64,000 nt of DNA from an uncultured Eubacterium sp. (GCA_910584985.1 CAJUDJ010000001.1:1-64000); one strand, 5' to 3'. Counted from the stretch's first letter, positions 1 through 9,068 are shown. Program-made: numbers and translations. The notes: generated from the sequence alone by a model not told the origin.

Positions 1-658
1 CCGCGGCAACAGCATCTCCCTCCTGCACCTCTGCCCAGCCGCCAAGCACCTCAACCCGTTCAACAATTCCGTCTGCCGAGGCTTTCACATTTGTGATATT
101 ATTATCTTTCATTTCAGGCTTAGAAACCGTTTCGTTAATTTCTATGCCTGCCGTTGAACCGAACTTATTAATTGAAATCCATGCAACATCCTCAAATTCC
201 GATAAAATTGAAATTTCGAGCTGCTCCTTATCGGTATCCGCCCAGCGCGTGCCGATTTCAAATCCGTTTTTTGCAAGATAATCCACAATTTTTACATCTG
301 TAACCCTGTCGTTTCCCGTAACCGTGATATTCCACACAAAGCTACCCATAAATGAAATAAAGAAAATAAGATAAACGATGCCAAGGAAAAAACCCCATCG
401 GTTGTTCAGAACAGAGAAAAGAAACGGGAAGCCTTTTCTTTTATATATATGAACCCTGCCGCCGTGTGAAAATGCAATTTTATGAAGCCGTTTATATACC
501 TTGATACCTGTCTGTGCCGTAAGCACATCGCCTTTCAGGCAGATATTTTTAAGGGAAATGCCCGCATCAAAGCAATCGTTTATAAAATCCTCACGGAAAC
601 CGCCTGTATAGCTGAATTTAACATATCCGAAAAGCCATCTGAACAAATTAATCAGCAT
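1..658 (-). CDS. yqfD: Sporulation protein YqfD (partial, C-terminus beyond the window)
   Basis: The frame stays open to the left edge and encodes at least the first 219 residues. The start ATG lies inside the last codons of yqfC (11-nt overlap), giving MLINLFRWLFGYVKF. A single hydrophobic segment follows at about residues 88-112, after a basic stretch (KRKGFPF), and then a long extracytoplasmic part containing ITVTGNDRV. This is the usual YqfD layout: a short N-terminal domain, one membrane anchor and an outer domain. YqfD belongs to the mother-cell sporulation gene set and is normally encoded next to yqfC; its biochemical role is not established. The family is usually about 400 residues, so roughly half is missing here. 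Identification rests on protein features plus the yqfC neighbour. Confidence 0.85.
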   Translation of the reverse strand, partial: MLINLFRWLFGYVKFSYTGGFREDFINDCFDAGISLKNICLKGDVLTAQTGIKVYKRLHKIAFSHGGRVHIYKRKGFPFLFSVLNNRWGFFLGIVYLIFFISFMGSFVWNITVTGNDRVTDVKIVDYLAKNGFEIGTRWADTDKEQLEISILSEFEDVAWISINKFGSTAGIEINETVSKPEMKDNNITNVKASADGIVERVEVLGGWAEVQEGDAVAA

Positions 659-914
659 CTGAAAACTCCACACTTAAAATGATACCCTGAACCACTGCAC
701 CCTGCGGTGAAAGCGAATTGATATGCAGATTCTCGCCGAAAAAGGTAACCGCCCGTTTTCCGATATTCAGTTTTATTTTGTCCGAAGAGTATTCCGTTAT
801 GGCTTTCAGTCCGTCTACAACACATTCAAAATTTCCGATTATTTCAAGATGCGGCTCTCCCGTATAATATTCCAGCGGAAAATCCGTAAGCTCTCTTAAG
901 GATATTTTTTTCAT
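648..914 (-). CDS. yqfC: Sporulation protein YqfC
   Basis: This 88-residue protein has the size and sequence style of the YqfC family: MKKISLRELTDFPLEY near the start, a central GNFECVVDGLKAITEY and the GKRAVTFFGENLHI segment. No membrane segment is seen. YqfC is a small soluble sporulation protein, normally made in the mother cell and encoded immediately before yqfD. Here the two overlap by 11 nt, which implies translational coupling. The start ATG is preceded by GGTGATTTT, a ribosome site that recurs in this genome. The gene is divergent from ylbJ with only about 40 bp between the starts, so at least one promoter must lie inside a neighbouring gene or be very compact. Confidence 0.88.
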   Translation of the reverse strand: MKKISLRELTDFPLEYYTGEPHLEIIGNFECVVDGLKAITEYSSDKIKLNIGKRAVTFFGENLHINSLSPQGAVVQGIILSVEFSDAD

Positions 915-954
915 AAAATCACCATTAATTTATATGAATTATATAGGTGGTATT

Positions 955-1977
955 ATGAAGATAAAAAAAGAAAGCATACAGATAATCGGATTAACCTGCT
1001 GCGCAGTTGTGCTTATTGCATTTTCGGATAAAGCAAAAAGCGGTGCAATGCAGGGCTTTGAGATGGCAGGAAATATTGTTGTGCCTTCCCTTTTGCCGCT
1101 GCTGATTGTTTTTAATCTTATTATGAATTCCGATGCAGGCATTGCCGTTCAAAAGCTGTTTGCACCAATAACAGAAAAAGTTTTCCGCCTGCCGCGTGCT
1201 GCTTCAGGTGCAATGCTCTTCGGCCTGATCGGCGGGTATCCCACAGGCGCACTGATTACTGAGCGGCTGTACGAAAACAGCGATATTGACAGGGAAACTG
1301 CAAAAAAACTGCTTCGCTTTAATGTAAACGGCGGTGCCGCATTTATAATAACAGGAATAGGCTCTGTTATTTTAAAAAGCGAAAAGGCCGGTTTTATCCT
1401 GTTTGCATCAACAACTGCTTCCGCTTTGCTTATCGCCTTTCTTACCTCTTTCAGAAACAAAAAAATTAAAAGTTCCTGTGATTATTATTCCACTGTTTCG
1501 TTCGGGGATGCACTTACCAAAAGCACGGAAAGTGCCGTGAAAGCCGTGTTAAATATTTCTGCCTATATCATTCTGTTTTCTTCACTGCTCAATATTCCGG
1601 AAATTCCCGGATTTCTGTCTCCCGTTATTGAAATAACAGGCGGCATTGTCTGCAATTCAGGGCATTTTTCTCTTCCGCAAACTGCCGCTTTTCTGGCATT
1701 CGGCGGTTTATGTATTCATTTTCAGCTTTTTTCAATTATAAAAAAAGCAGGCATGCGCTATGCGGAATTCTTTCTGTGGCGAGTTCTGCATTCTGCATTC
1801 TCCTATGCCCTTTGCTCGCTTTTGGTGAAAATCTTTCCTGCCGGAACAGCCGTATTTTCAAATTCGGCAGAAAGCATAGCCGTTCCGTTCAGCGTGAATC
1901 TGACCCTGTCCGTTCTGATGATGATAGGCTGTGCTGTTATCGTGCTGGATATAGAAAGCAGAAAAAGGAAATGCTGA
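955..1977 (+). CDS. ylbJ: Sporulation integral membrane protein YlbJ-like
   Basis: This is a 340-residue polytopic membrane protein with about eight hydrophobic segments. It has the nucleoside-recognition (Gate) type motif found in YlbJ and SpVM-like proteins: GLIGGYPTGA around residue 95, followed by RFNVNGGAAF. YlbJ is needed for spore formation in Bacillus, but its substrate is unknown. The start at 955 is preferred over an in-frame ATG at 934 because AGGTGG sits just upstream of 955. At 340 residues it is somewhat shorter than the Bacillus protein (about 400). It is transcribed divergently from yqfCD, so three sporulation genes are grouped here. Confidence 0.82.
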   Translation: MKIKKESIQIIGLTCCAVVLIAFSDKAKSGAMQGFEMAGNIVVPSLLPLLIVFNLIMNSDAGIAVQKLFAPITEKVFRLPRAASGAMLFGLIGGYPTGALITERLYENSDIDRETAKKLLRFNVNGGAAFIITGIGSVILKSEKAGFILFASTTASALLIAFLTSFRNKKIKSSCDYYSTVSFGDALTKSTESAVKAVLNISAYIILFSSLLNIPEIPGFLSPVIEITGGIVCNSGHFSLPQTAAFLAFGGLCIHFQLFSIIKKAGMRYAEFFLWRVLHSAFSYALCSLLVKIFPAGTAVFSNSAESIAVPFSVNLTLSVLMMIGCAVIVLDIESRKRKC

Positions 1978-2178
1978 TTCAACCTATATATGCAGAAAAA
2001 TAGTTACTGACTGTAAACAGATAGGTTAATATTAACAAAAAACTTCCATTATTTTGTGTGATAACGCCAAATCTTTTTTTAGTTTTTTTATAGATTTATA
2101 TAGTAAATTATTGTATAATAAATTACATACGGCTTAGAAAAGCAAAGCCTGTATAATACATAAGAAATGAGGACAAAT
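1978..2178 (+). promoter_or_regulatory. Intergenic leader of the hydrogenase operon, with a 12-bp palindrome and candidate -10
   Basis: The 201-bp gap before hydC holds a perfect palindrome GTTAATATTAAC at 2025-2036 and a TATAAT at 2114-2119 without a convincing -35. The palindrome shares TTAACAA with clostridial Rex operators, but its left half and central spacing do not match the 18-bp Rex consensus, so Rex control is only a guess. A second TATAAT at 2152-2157 is too close to the start to serve as a normal promoter. Confidence 0.35.
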
Positions 2179-2697
2179 ATGGAAACTCTTGCATTTGAAG
2201 GTACTCCTGAACAGGAAAAAGAGTTAAAGGCAGTTTTTAAGAAATATGAAAATATGCCCGGCAGACTTATGCCTGTACTTCAGGATGCACAAGGTATTTA
2301 TGGGTATCTTCCCATAGAGGTTCAGCGAATGATTGCGGATGCACTCGAAATCTCTCTTTCAGAGGTTTACGGCGTTGCCACCTTCTACAGCCAGTTCAGC
2401 CTTACCCCTAAGGGTCAGCATCGGATTTCTGTTTGCCTTGGAACTGCCTGCTATGTTAAGGGTGCAGACAAGGTGCTTGAAGAAATTGAAGAACAACTTG
2501 GAATTAAGGCAGGCGAATGCACTGCTGACAGAAAATTCAGTATTGACACCTGCCGCTGCGTAGGTGCCTGCGGACTCGCCCCTGTTATTATGGTTGACGA
2601 TAAGGTTTACGGCAAAGTAACACCGGAGCAGGTTAAATCCATTCTGGATGAATACAAAGATGAAGAAGTTGAAACGGAAGAAGGTGCGCAGGAATGA
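2179..2697 (+). CDS. hydC: NADH-linked [FeFe] hydrogenase, NuoE-like [2Fe-2S] subunit (HydC)
   Basis: This 172-residue thioredoxin-like [2Fe-2S] protein belongs to the NuoE/HydC family. The four cluster cysteines appear as CLGTAC followed about 35 residues later by TCRCVGAC. The N-terminal helical part includes LPIEVQRMIADAL and EVYGVATFYSQF, both typical of the family. It passes electrons between the flavin subunit and other clusters in soluble NAD(P)-dependent or electron-bifurcating hydrogenases. The start at 2179 is chosen because GAGGA lies 5 nt upstream; an in-frame ATG at 2167 has no such site. It is followed by hydB with a 4-nt overlap (ATGA) and then hydA, the same order as in known trimeric hydrogenase operons. 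Confidence 0.93.
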   Translation: METLAFEGTPEQEKELKAVFKKYENMPGRLMPVLQDAQGIYGYLPIEVQRMIADALEISLSEVYGVATFYSQFSLTPKGQHRISVCLGTACYVKGADKVLEEIEEQLGIKAGECTADRKFSIDTCRCVGACGLAPVIMVDDKVYGKVTPEQVKSILDEYKDEEVETEEGAQE

Positions 2698-4586
2698 CAA
2701 TAGAAAAGCTTAAAAAAATAAAGAAAAAAAATCTTGATATTGTTACGGTACGCCGCCTTGTTGCCGAAGAGGGCGCAAAGCTTGCCGAAAACACGGCTTA
2801 CAGAAAGCAGGTGCTGGTATGCGGCGGCACAGGCTGCACATCCTCAAGCTCCATGCTCGTTATTGAAGCACTTGAAAAAGAGCTTAAGGAAAAAGGGCTG
2901 GACGATATTCTTTTAATAAAAACAGGCTGTTTCGGTCTTTGTGCTTTAGGTCCGATTATGATTGTTTATCCCGAAGGCTCGTTTTACAGTCAGGTAACTG
3001 CTGATGAGGTGCCTGAAATTGTTGCAGGTCATCTTGTTCCGGGCGGTGAACCTGTTAAAAAATATCTGTATTCCGAAACCGTTCACGAGGACGGCTCTAC
3101 CATTCCGCTTTCGGAAACAGCATTTTATAAAAAGCAAATGAGAATTACACTGCGCAACTGCGGCGTGATTGATCCTGAAAACATTGAAGAGGCGATTGCT
3201 TCCGATGCTTATTTTGCACTTGCCAAGGTGCTAACATCCATGACACCGCAGGATGTTATTGACGAGCTTCTTGCCGCAGGACTTCGCGGAAGAGGCGGCG
3301 CCGGCTTCCCGACAGGGCGCAAATGGGCATTTGCAATGGCACAGGATAACGATACAAAATATGTTTGCTGCAATGCAGACGAGGGCGACCCCGGTGCTTT
3401 TATGGACCGTTCGGTTCTGGAGGGCGACCCCCACGCTGTTATTGAAGCTATGGCAATTGCCGGCTACACCATCGGTTCAAACCAGGGCTATGTATATGTC
3501 CGTGCAGAATATCCGATAGCTGTTCAGCGTCTTCAGCTTGCCATTGAACAGGCAAGAAAATACGGCTTGCTGGGTAAAAATATTTTCGGTACGGATTTTA
3601 GCTTTGATATTGATATCAGACTTGGCGCAGGAGCATTTGTATGCGGCGAAGAAACTGCTCTTATGACTTCTATTGAAGGCCACAGAGGCGAACCGCGCCC
3701 GCGTCCTCCGTTCCCTGCAATCAAAGGTCTTTTCGGAAAGCCTACAATTCTTAACAATGTTGAAACCTATGCAAATATTGCGCCGATTATCCTGAAAGGC
3801 TCAGCATGGTATTCCTCTATCGGAACAGACGGTTCAAAAGGAACAAAGGTATTTGCTCTGGGCGGAAAAATAAACAATGTTGGCCTTGTTGAAGTTCCTA
3901 TGGGAACTACCATCCGTGAAATCGTTGAAGAAATCGGCGGCGGTATTCCGAACGGAAAGAAATTCAAGGCTGCACAGACGGGCGGCCCTTCAGGCGGCTG
4001 TATCAGCGCAGAATATCTTGATGTGCCGATTGATTATGACAACCTGATTCAGATTGGCTCCATGATGGGCTCAGGCGGTATGATTATTCTGGATGAAGAT
4101 ACCTGCATGGTTGATATTTCAAAATTCTATCTTGAATTTACAGTTGACGAAAGCTGCGGAAAATGCACACCGTGCCGTATTGGAACAAAGAAGCTGCTTG
4201 ATTATCTTACCAAGATAACAGAAGGCAAGGGCGAGATTGAAGACCTTGATAAAATTCAGGAGCTTGCAAACCATATGAAGAGTTCATCGCTCTGCGCGCT
4301 CGGTCAGACTGCCGCAAACCCCATTCTTTCCACAATGAATGCTTTCGGCGATGAATATCTTACACATATCAAGGATAAAAAATGCCCTGCCGGTGTTTGC
4401 AAGGCGCTTCTGTCCTTCACAATTAATCCCGATAAGTGCCGCGGCTGCACGCTTTGTGCAAGAAACTGTCCGGTAAGTGCAATCAGCGGCAAGGTTAAAG
4501 AGCCGCATGTTATTGATCCGGAAAAATGTATCAAGTGCGGACTTTGCATAAGCAACTGTCATTTTGACGCAATTACAAAAAGATAA
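2694..4586 (+). CDS. hydB: NADH-linked [FeFe] hydrogenase, NuoF-like flavin subunit (HydB)
   Basis: At 630 residues this has the full HydB architecture. An N-terminal thioredoxin-like [2Fe-2S] domain carries CGGTGCTSS and TGCFGLCALG. The NuoF core holds GRGGAGFPTGRKW near residue 198 and GEETALMTSIEGHRGEPR near 316, which bind FMN and NADH. The [4Fe-4S] site ESCGKCTPCRIG is near 486. A C-terminal two-cluster ferredoxin domain has CRGCTLCARNCP and CIKCGLCISNC. This subunit oxidises or reduces NAD and, in bifurcating enzymes, splits electrons between NAD and ferredoxin. The N- and C-terminal iron-sulfur domains distinguish it from respiratory NuoF. Whether this enzyme bifurcates cannot be told from sequence alone. 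It overlaps hydC by 4 nt and is 15 nt from hydA. Confidence 0.95.
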   Translation: MTIEKLKKIKKKNLDIVTVRRLVAEEGAKLAENTAYRKQVLVCGGTGCTSSSSMLVIEALEKELKEKGLDDILLIKTGCFGLCALGPIMIVYPEGSFYSQVTADEVPEIVAGHLVPGGEPVKKYLYSETVHEDGSTIPLSETAFYKKQMRITLRNCGVIDPENIEEAIASDAYFALAKVLTSMTPQDVIDELLAAGLRGRGGAGFPTGRKWAFAMAQDNDTKYVCCNADEGDPGAFMDRSVLEGDPHAVIEAMAIAGYTIGSNQGYVYVRAEYPIAVQRLQLAIEQARKYGLLGKNIFGTDFSFDIDIRLGAGAFVCGEETALMTSIEGHRGEPRPRPPFPAIKGLFGKPTILNNVETYANIAPIILKGSAWYSSIGTDGSKGTKVFALGGKINNVGLVEVPMGTTIREIVEEIGGGIPNGKKFKAAQTGGPSGGCISAEYLDVPIDYDNLIQIGSMMGSGGMIILDEDTCMVDISKFYLEFTVDESCGKCTPCRIGTKKLLDYLTKITEGKGEIEDLDKIQELANHMKSSSLCALGQTAANPILSTMNAFGDEYLTHIKDKKCPAGVCKALLSFTINPDKCRGCTLCARNCPVSAISGKVKEPHVIDPEKCIKCGLCISNCHFDAITKR

Positions 4587-4601
4587 GGAGGGGAATAAAT
4601 A

Positions 4602-6317
4602 ATGGTAAATCTTAAAATAAACGGCATTCCCGTTCAGGCAGAAGAGGGCACCACTATTATTGAGGCTGCAAGGCAGGCTCATATAGATATTCCGTCTCTC
4701 TGCTATCTTAAAGATATAAACTGCATCGGCTCCTGCCGTGTATGCGTTGTTGAAGTTAAAGGTGCAAGAGGTCTTGTTGCCTCCTGTATTTATCCTGTTT
4801 CCGAGGGGATTGAGGTGTGGACAAACACACCGCAGGTTCGCCAGTCCAGAAGAACAACGCTTGAGCTTCTGCTTTCAGAGCATCACAAAAAATGCCTTTC
4901 CTGTGTCCGTTCAAGCAGATGTGAGCTTCAGAAGCTCTGTAAGGACTACGGTGTTGACGAGGACCGCTTCCCGTCAGCAGAAGAATTGCAGCCTGTTGAT
5001 ATGACATCGCCTTACATAATCAGAGATAATAATAAATGTATTCACTGTATGCGCTGTGTTTCAGCCTGTGAAAAACAGAACATCGGCGTTATCGGCCCCC
5101 GTCAGAGAGGCCATAACAAAACAATCGGCTGCGCATTTGATATGCCGCTTGATCAGTGTGCATGTGTTGGCTGCGGCCAGTGTGTTGTTGCCTGCCCTGT
5201 CGGCGCTCTTTATGAGAAGAACAACATCGCCGATGTTTGGGCAACCATCGGAAATCCCGATAAAAAGGTTGTTTTCTTCACCGCACCTGCAATCCGTGCA
5301 ACACTTGGCGAAGAATTTGATATGCCGATCGGCACAAATGTAGAAAAGAAGCTTCCCGGTGCAATCAGGCGTCTTGGCGCAGATGCTGTATTCGATATGG
5401 ATGTTACGGCAGACCTTACGATTCTTGAGGAAGCCGCTGAACTGGTGGACAGAATTACAACCGGCAAACCGCTTCCGATGTTTACTTCCTGCTGCCCGGG
5501 CTGGGTTAAATTTGCAGAACATTATTATCCGGAACTTCTGCCGCATCTGTCAACCTGCAAATCACCGCAGCAGATGTTCGGTGCACTTCTTAAAACCTAT
5601 TACTGCGAGAAAAACGGCATAAATCCCGAGGATTTGTATGTTGTTTCCGTAATTCCCTGCACCGCAAAGAAATTTGAGGTTATCAGAGAAGAAATGGCAG
5701 GCACAGTGGATGTTGCACTCACAACAAGAGAGCTTGGCCAGATGATTCAGGGCGCAGGCATTAATTTTGAAAGCCTTCCAGATGAAGAATTCGATGCACC
5801 GTTTGAGGTAGCTTCCGGCGCAGGCGCTATCTTCGGCGCAACAGGCGGTGTTATGGAAGCTGCACTTCGTACGGCTGCAAATATGCTGGACGGCAATTTC
5901 TCCTTCACAAACTTCAAAGAGGTTCGCGGATTGGACGGAATCCGTGAAGCAACCTATAATGTGGCAGGAAACACCATCAAGGTTGCTGTTACAAGCGGCC
6001 TTGCAAACGCAACAAAGCTTTGTGAAATGGTTAAAAACGGTGAAGCACCATATCAGTTCATTGAAATTATGGCATGCCCCGGCGGCTGTATCAACGGCGG
6101 CGGACAGCCTGTTCAGAAAGACGCCACAAGAAATACAGTTGATATTAAGGGACTTCGTGCAAAAGCACTGTATGACCTGGATGCTTCCATGGAGCTTCGC
6201 AAATCGCATGAATCTCCTGTTATTAAAATGCTTTATGATGAATACTTCGGCAAACCGAACAGTGAAAAAGCACATCATATTCTTCATACAACATACACAC
6301 CAAGAAGCAAATATTAA
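4602..6317 (+). CDS. hydA: [FeFe] hydrogenase catalytic subunit HydA
   Basis: At 571 residues this is the catalytic subunit. The N-terminal plant-type [2Fe-2S] domain uses C34, C45, C48 and C62. A His-Cys3 cluster follows (HHKKCLSCVRSSRC), then two [4Fe-4S] motifs (CIHCMRCVSACEK and CVGCGQCVVACPVG). All three H-cluster signatures are present: L1 TSCCPGWVKF near residue 294, L2 IPCTAKKFEV near 351 and L3 ACPGGCINGGG near 490. All H-cluster cysteines are conserved, so the protein should be active if the HydEFG maturases, not in this window, are present. With HydB and HydC it would form a cytoplasmic NAD-linked, possibly ferredoxin-coupled, hydrogenase. AGGAGG lies upstream of the start. A terminator follows. 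Confidence 0.96.
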   Translation: MVNLKINGIPVQAEEGTTIIEAARQAHIDIPSLCYLKDINCIGSCRVCVVEVKGARGLVASCIYPVSEGIEVWTNTPQVRQSRRTTLELLLSEHHKKCLSCVRSSRCELQKLCKDYGVDEDRFPSAEELQPVDMTSPYIIRDNNKCIHCMRCVSACEKQNIGVIGPRQRGHNKTIGCAFDMPLDQCACVGCGQCVVACPVGALYEKNNIADVWATIGNPDKKVVFFTAPAIRATLGEEFDMPIGTNVEKKLPGAIRRLGADAVFDMDVTADLTILEEAAELVDRITTGKPLPMFTSCCPGWVKFAEHYYPELLPHLSTCKSPQQMFGALLKTYYCEKNGINPEDLYVVSVIPCTAKKFEVIREEMAGTVDVALTTRELGQMIQGAGINFESLPDEEFDAPFEVASGAGAIFGATGGVMEAALRTAANMLDGNFSFTNFKEVRGLDGIREATYNVAGNTIKVAVTSGLANATKLCEMVKNGEAPYQFIEIMACPGGCINGGGQPVQKDATRNTVDIKGLRAKALYDLDASMELRKSHESPVIKMLYDEYFGKPNSEKAHHILHTTYTPRSKY

Positions 6318-6328
6318 TTGCATAAACG

Positions 6329-6358
6329 AAAGCCGATGCATCTGCTTCGGCTTTTTCT
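6329..6358 (+). terminator. Terminator of the hydCBA operon
   Basis: A stem of AAAGCCGA pairing with TCGGCTTT, extended by GCA/TGC inside, is followed by TTTTTC. It lies 12 nt after the hydA stop. Confidence 0.85.
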
Positions 6359-6509
6359 TATTTTATATCGTCTTGCTTTATCTCTTCTCGTTCATTTCGA
6401 TTTCTATGCATTGCCTATATGAAATATCAAAGCAAAGGATAATATTATTCTTCGCTTTATTCTATTCTATAATTTTATTGACCGATAAGTCAAAGTGAAG
6501 GTAAACAAA

Positions 6510-7039
6510 ATGTATGAATTACAATTAGTCCGACCGTCTGAGCAATATGCAAAGCAAGTTATGTCATATAAAGAAGAAATATTACAAAATAAAAATAGCT
6601 TTGACGGCTGTGCCGGTCTTAAAGATATAAAAACATTTGAGGAACGGATTGATTTAAAAGCAAGATTAAAAGCAAAATATAAAAACGAATATGTTCCGTC
6701 AGAAGTATTTTTAGCTGCACGGAAAAAGATAACTATGTTGTCGGTATGATTGATTTTCGGCATCCATTATCTGACTTTCTATTTCGTCTCGGCGGTCATA
6801 TCAGATATAGTATCCGTCCATAGGAACGGCAGAAAGGTTACGCTACCGAAATGTTAAAACTGGTTTTACCAATATGCCGTGCATTTGGGGAAAGCAAAAT
6901 TTTAGTAACATGTGATATACATAACAAAGCATCACAAAAAACAATTATTAAAAACGGCGGCGTGCTGGAAAAAGAAATCACGGATACAGCAGATTTAAGC
7001 AAGCGCGGTGTCATTCAACGATACTGGATTTCAGTATAA
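6510..7039 (+). pseudogene. GNAT acetyltransferase, broken by a frameshift and an in-frame stop
   Basis: The pieces read together as one GNAT acetyltransferase of about 175 residues. The N-terminal part (MYELQLVRPSEQYAKQV) runs to position 6727, where the frame changes at a GGAAAAAG run. The second part continues DNYVVGMIDFRHPL and GGHIRYSIRP, then meets TAG at 6821-6823. Beyond it the acetyl-CoA motif region resumes as ERQKGYATEMLKLVLP, then the C-terminal VTCDIHNKASQKTI segment. The expected wording at the stop is RPSERQKGYA, so one serine codon has become TAG. One base appears to be lost at the A run. The start at 6510 is preferred over GTG at 6495 because GAAGG lies 8 nt upstream. Confidence 0.85.
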
Positions 7040-7089
7040 TACTTATAAATTTTCTTTTGTTTGGCCAAAGTGCAGAAATCCAAATGAAA

Positions 7090-7117
7090 GACCACGAACA
7101 TTTATTGTTCGTGGTCT
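7090..7117. terminator. Perfect hairpin, likely bidirectional terminator
   Basis: An 11-bp perfect inverted repeat GACCACGAACA / TGTTCGTGGTC with a 5-nt loop lies between the convergent acetyltransferase remnant and the GGGtGRT gene. The T-tracts on both sides are modest. Confidence 0.7.
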
Positions 7118-7172
7118 ACTTTGTTAAGACATCCTAAAAAATCTTTCCTTTTTATTGAACCTTTAAATAAAA

Positions 7173-8183
7173 TTACGCTTTCATAGCCTCTTCAATCGCT
7201 ACTGCTGTTGCAACAGTTGCGCCAACCATTGGGTTGTTGCCCATACCGATTAAGCCCATCATTTCAACATGAGCCGGAACGGAAGAAGAACCTGCAAACT
7301 GTGCATCACCGTGCATACGGCCCATAGAGTCTGTTAAACCATAGGAAGCAGGACCTGCAGCCATATTATCAGGATGAAGTGTTCTTCCTGTGCCGCCGCC
7401 CGATGCAACGGAGAAATAGGATTTGCCGTTTTCAAGTGCCCACTTTTTATAAGTGCCTGCAACAAGATGCTGGAAACGGGTTGGGTTTGTTGAGTTACCT
7501 GTAATGGAAACATCAACGCCCTCTTCCTTCATAATAGCAACGCCTTCCAGAACATCATTTGCACCATAGCACTTAACAGCTGCTCTTTCACCGTCTGAAA
7601 ATGCCTTTGTTTCTTCAATCTTAAGCTCGCCTGTATAAAAATCATAATCTGTTTTTACATAGGTGAAACCGTTGATTCTTGAAATGATATAAGCTGCATC
7701 CTTGCCAAGGCCGTTCAGAATAACGCGAAGCGGCTCTTTACGAACCTTATTGGCTGTTCTTGCGATACCGATAGCACCTTCTGCAGCAGCAAAGCTTTCA
7801 TGACCTGCAAGAAATGCAAAGCACTTTGTTTCCTCACTCAGAAGTCTTGCGCCGAGATTACCATGGCCCAGACCAACATTTCTCTGCTCTGCAACAGAAC
7901 CGGGGATACAGAAAGCCTGTAAGCCAATACCGATTTTTTCAGATGCTTCAGAAGCTGTTTTTACACCGCTTTTGATTGCAACTGCTGCACCGAGTGTGTA
8001 TGCCCAGCTTGCATTTTCAAATGCGATTGGCTGAACACCCTTAACAATGGCATCCACATCAATGCCCTTTGATAAGCATAAATCCCTTGCTTCTTCAAGA
8101 CTGGAAAGACCGTATTCTGCAAGACATTTTTCGATTTTGGCAAGTCTTCTTTCCTTGCCTTCAAATTTTACATCATTTGCCAT
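7173..8183 (-). CDS. GGGtGRT family protein
   Basis: This 336-residue protein contains SVASGGGTGRTLHPDN, the motif that names the GGGtGRT family of anaerobic bacteria. Other conserved-looking glycine-rich stretches are GLGHGNLGARLL, FLAGHESFAAAEGAIG and GLIGMGNNPMVGATVATA. No membrane segment or signal peptide is seen. The function is unknown to me. The gene directly upstream encodes a NifU-like iron-sulfur scaffold (18-nt gap), and this pairing is a recurring arrangement in Clostridia as far as I recall, suggesting a shared role in metal-cluster or cofactor chemistry. The start ATG has GAGGG upstream in the short gap. The gene ends just before a strong hairpin. Confidence 0.85.
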   Translation of the reverse strand: MANDVKFEGKERRLAKIEKCLAEYGLSSLEEARDLCLSKGIDVDAIVKGVQPIAFENASWAYTLGAAVAIKSGVKTASEASEKIGIGLQAFCIPGSVAEQRNVGLGHGNLGARLLSEETKCFAFLAGHESFAAAEGAIGIARTANKVRKEPLRVILNGLGKDAAYIISRINGFTYVKTDYDFYTGELKIEETKAFSDGERAAVKCYGANDVLEGVAIMKEEGVDVSITGNSTNPTRFQHLVAGTYKKWALENGKSYFSVASGGGTGRTLHPDNMAAGPASYGLTDSMGRMHGDAQFAGSSSVPAHVEMMGLIGMGNNPMVGATVATAVAIEEAMKA

Positions 8184-8201
8184 GTTTAAGCCCTCCTTAT
8201 C

Positions 8202-8894
8202 TTATTCTTCACGGGGGTCGATATATTTTGCAGCATTTGCAAAACGACCGTAATTTCCGATATTTGCCTTATATGCTTCATCAGGTGTTTTACCGTGGCG
8301 GATATCCTCGAGCATCTTGCCGACCTTAACGAATTCGTAGCCGATAACCTCGCCTTCCTCGTCAAGCGCCATACGGGTAACATAACCCTCTGCCATTTCC
8401 ATATAACGAACACCCTTGAGCTTTGTTGAAAACATTGTGCCGACCTGACTTCTGAGGCCCTTTCCGAGGTCCTCGAGCGCAGCACCGATAACAAGACCGT
8501 CTTCCGAGAATGCACTCTGTGAGCGGCCGTAAGCAAGCTGCTTGAAAATTTCTCTCATAGCAACATTGATGGCATCGCAGACAAGGTCTGTATTCAGGCA
8601 TTCAAGAAGTGTTTTCCCCGGGAGAATTTCAGCAGCCATAGCAGCTGAATGTGTCATACCCGAGCAGCCGATTGTTTCAACAAGTGCTTCCTCAACGATA
8701 CCGTTTTTTACATTCAGACTGATTTTGCAGGCACCCTGCTGCGGTGCGCACCAGCCAATACCGTGTGAAAAACCGCTGATGTCAGAAATCTGATAAGATT
8801 TTACCCATTTTCCTTCTTCAGGAATTGGAGCCGGACCATGATGCGGACCTTTTTTAACGGTGCACATCTGTTCAACTTCGTGTGAATAAGTCAT
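8202..8894 (-). CDS. NifU-like iron-sulfur cluster assembly scaffold protein
   Basis: This 230-residue protein resembles the NifU/IscU N-terminal scaffold fold in its middle part: HGIGWCAPQQGACK, VETIGCSGMTHSA and LECLNTDLVCDAIN supply cysteines C49, C56, C77 and C99. The sequence is longer than a standard IscU (about 130 residues) and carries N- and C-terminal extensions. It would bind a transient iron-sulfur cluster or metal in the cytoplasm. The only neighbour in its operon is the GGGtGRT gene 18 nt downstream; no cysteine desulfurase gene is nearby, so it is unlikely to be the housekeeping scaffold. It has its own strong promoter and an AAGGAG ribosome site. Confidence 0.8.
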   Translation of the reverse strand: MTYSHEVEQMCTVKKGPHHGPAPIPEEGKWVKSYQISDISGFSHGIGWCAPQQGACKISLNVKNGIVEEALVETIGCSGMTHSAAMAAEILPGKTLLECLNTDLVCDAINVAMREIFKQLAYGRSQSAFSEDGLVIGAALEDLGKGLRSQVGTMFSTKLKGVRYMEMAEGYVTRMALDEEGEVIGYEFVKVGKMLEDIRHGKTPDEAYKANIGNYGRFANAAKYIDPREE

Positions 8895-8950
8895 ATTTAA
8901 TACTCCTTCCAGTTTTATAATAATTTATATTATATAAAATTACCAAGCAT

Positions 8951-8979
8951 ATTATAACCAATTCAAGCATTATCTTCAA
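8951..8979 (-). promoter_or_regulatory. Sigma-A promoter of the scaffold/GGGtGRT operon
   Basis: TTGAAG (8974-8979) and TATAAT (8951-8956) on the minus strand are separated by 17 nt, about 57 bp before the start codon. Confidence 0.75.
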
Positions 8980-9068
8980 GTAAAAAGTAATAAAAAATAC
9001 TATTATTTTGCAATTTGAACATATTGCTTGAAACTGAATACCGTTATTGCGTTTATTTTATTTAATTT

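Noticed and set aside
2025..2036. Rex operator before the hydrogenase operon
   Set aside because: The palindrome GTTAATATTAAC lacks the spacing and outer bases of the Rex consensus; kept only as an unassigned palindrome.
5562..6341. Minus-strand open frame of 259 codons
   Set aside because: It is antisense to hydA, whose H-cluster motifs are intact.
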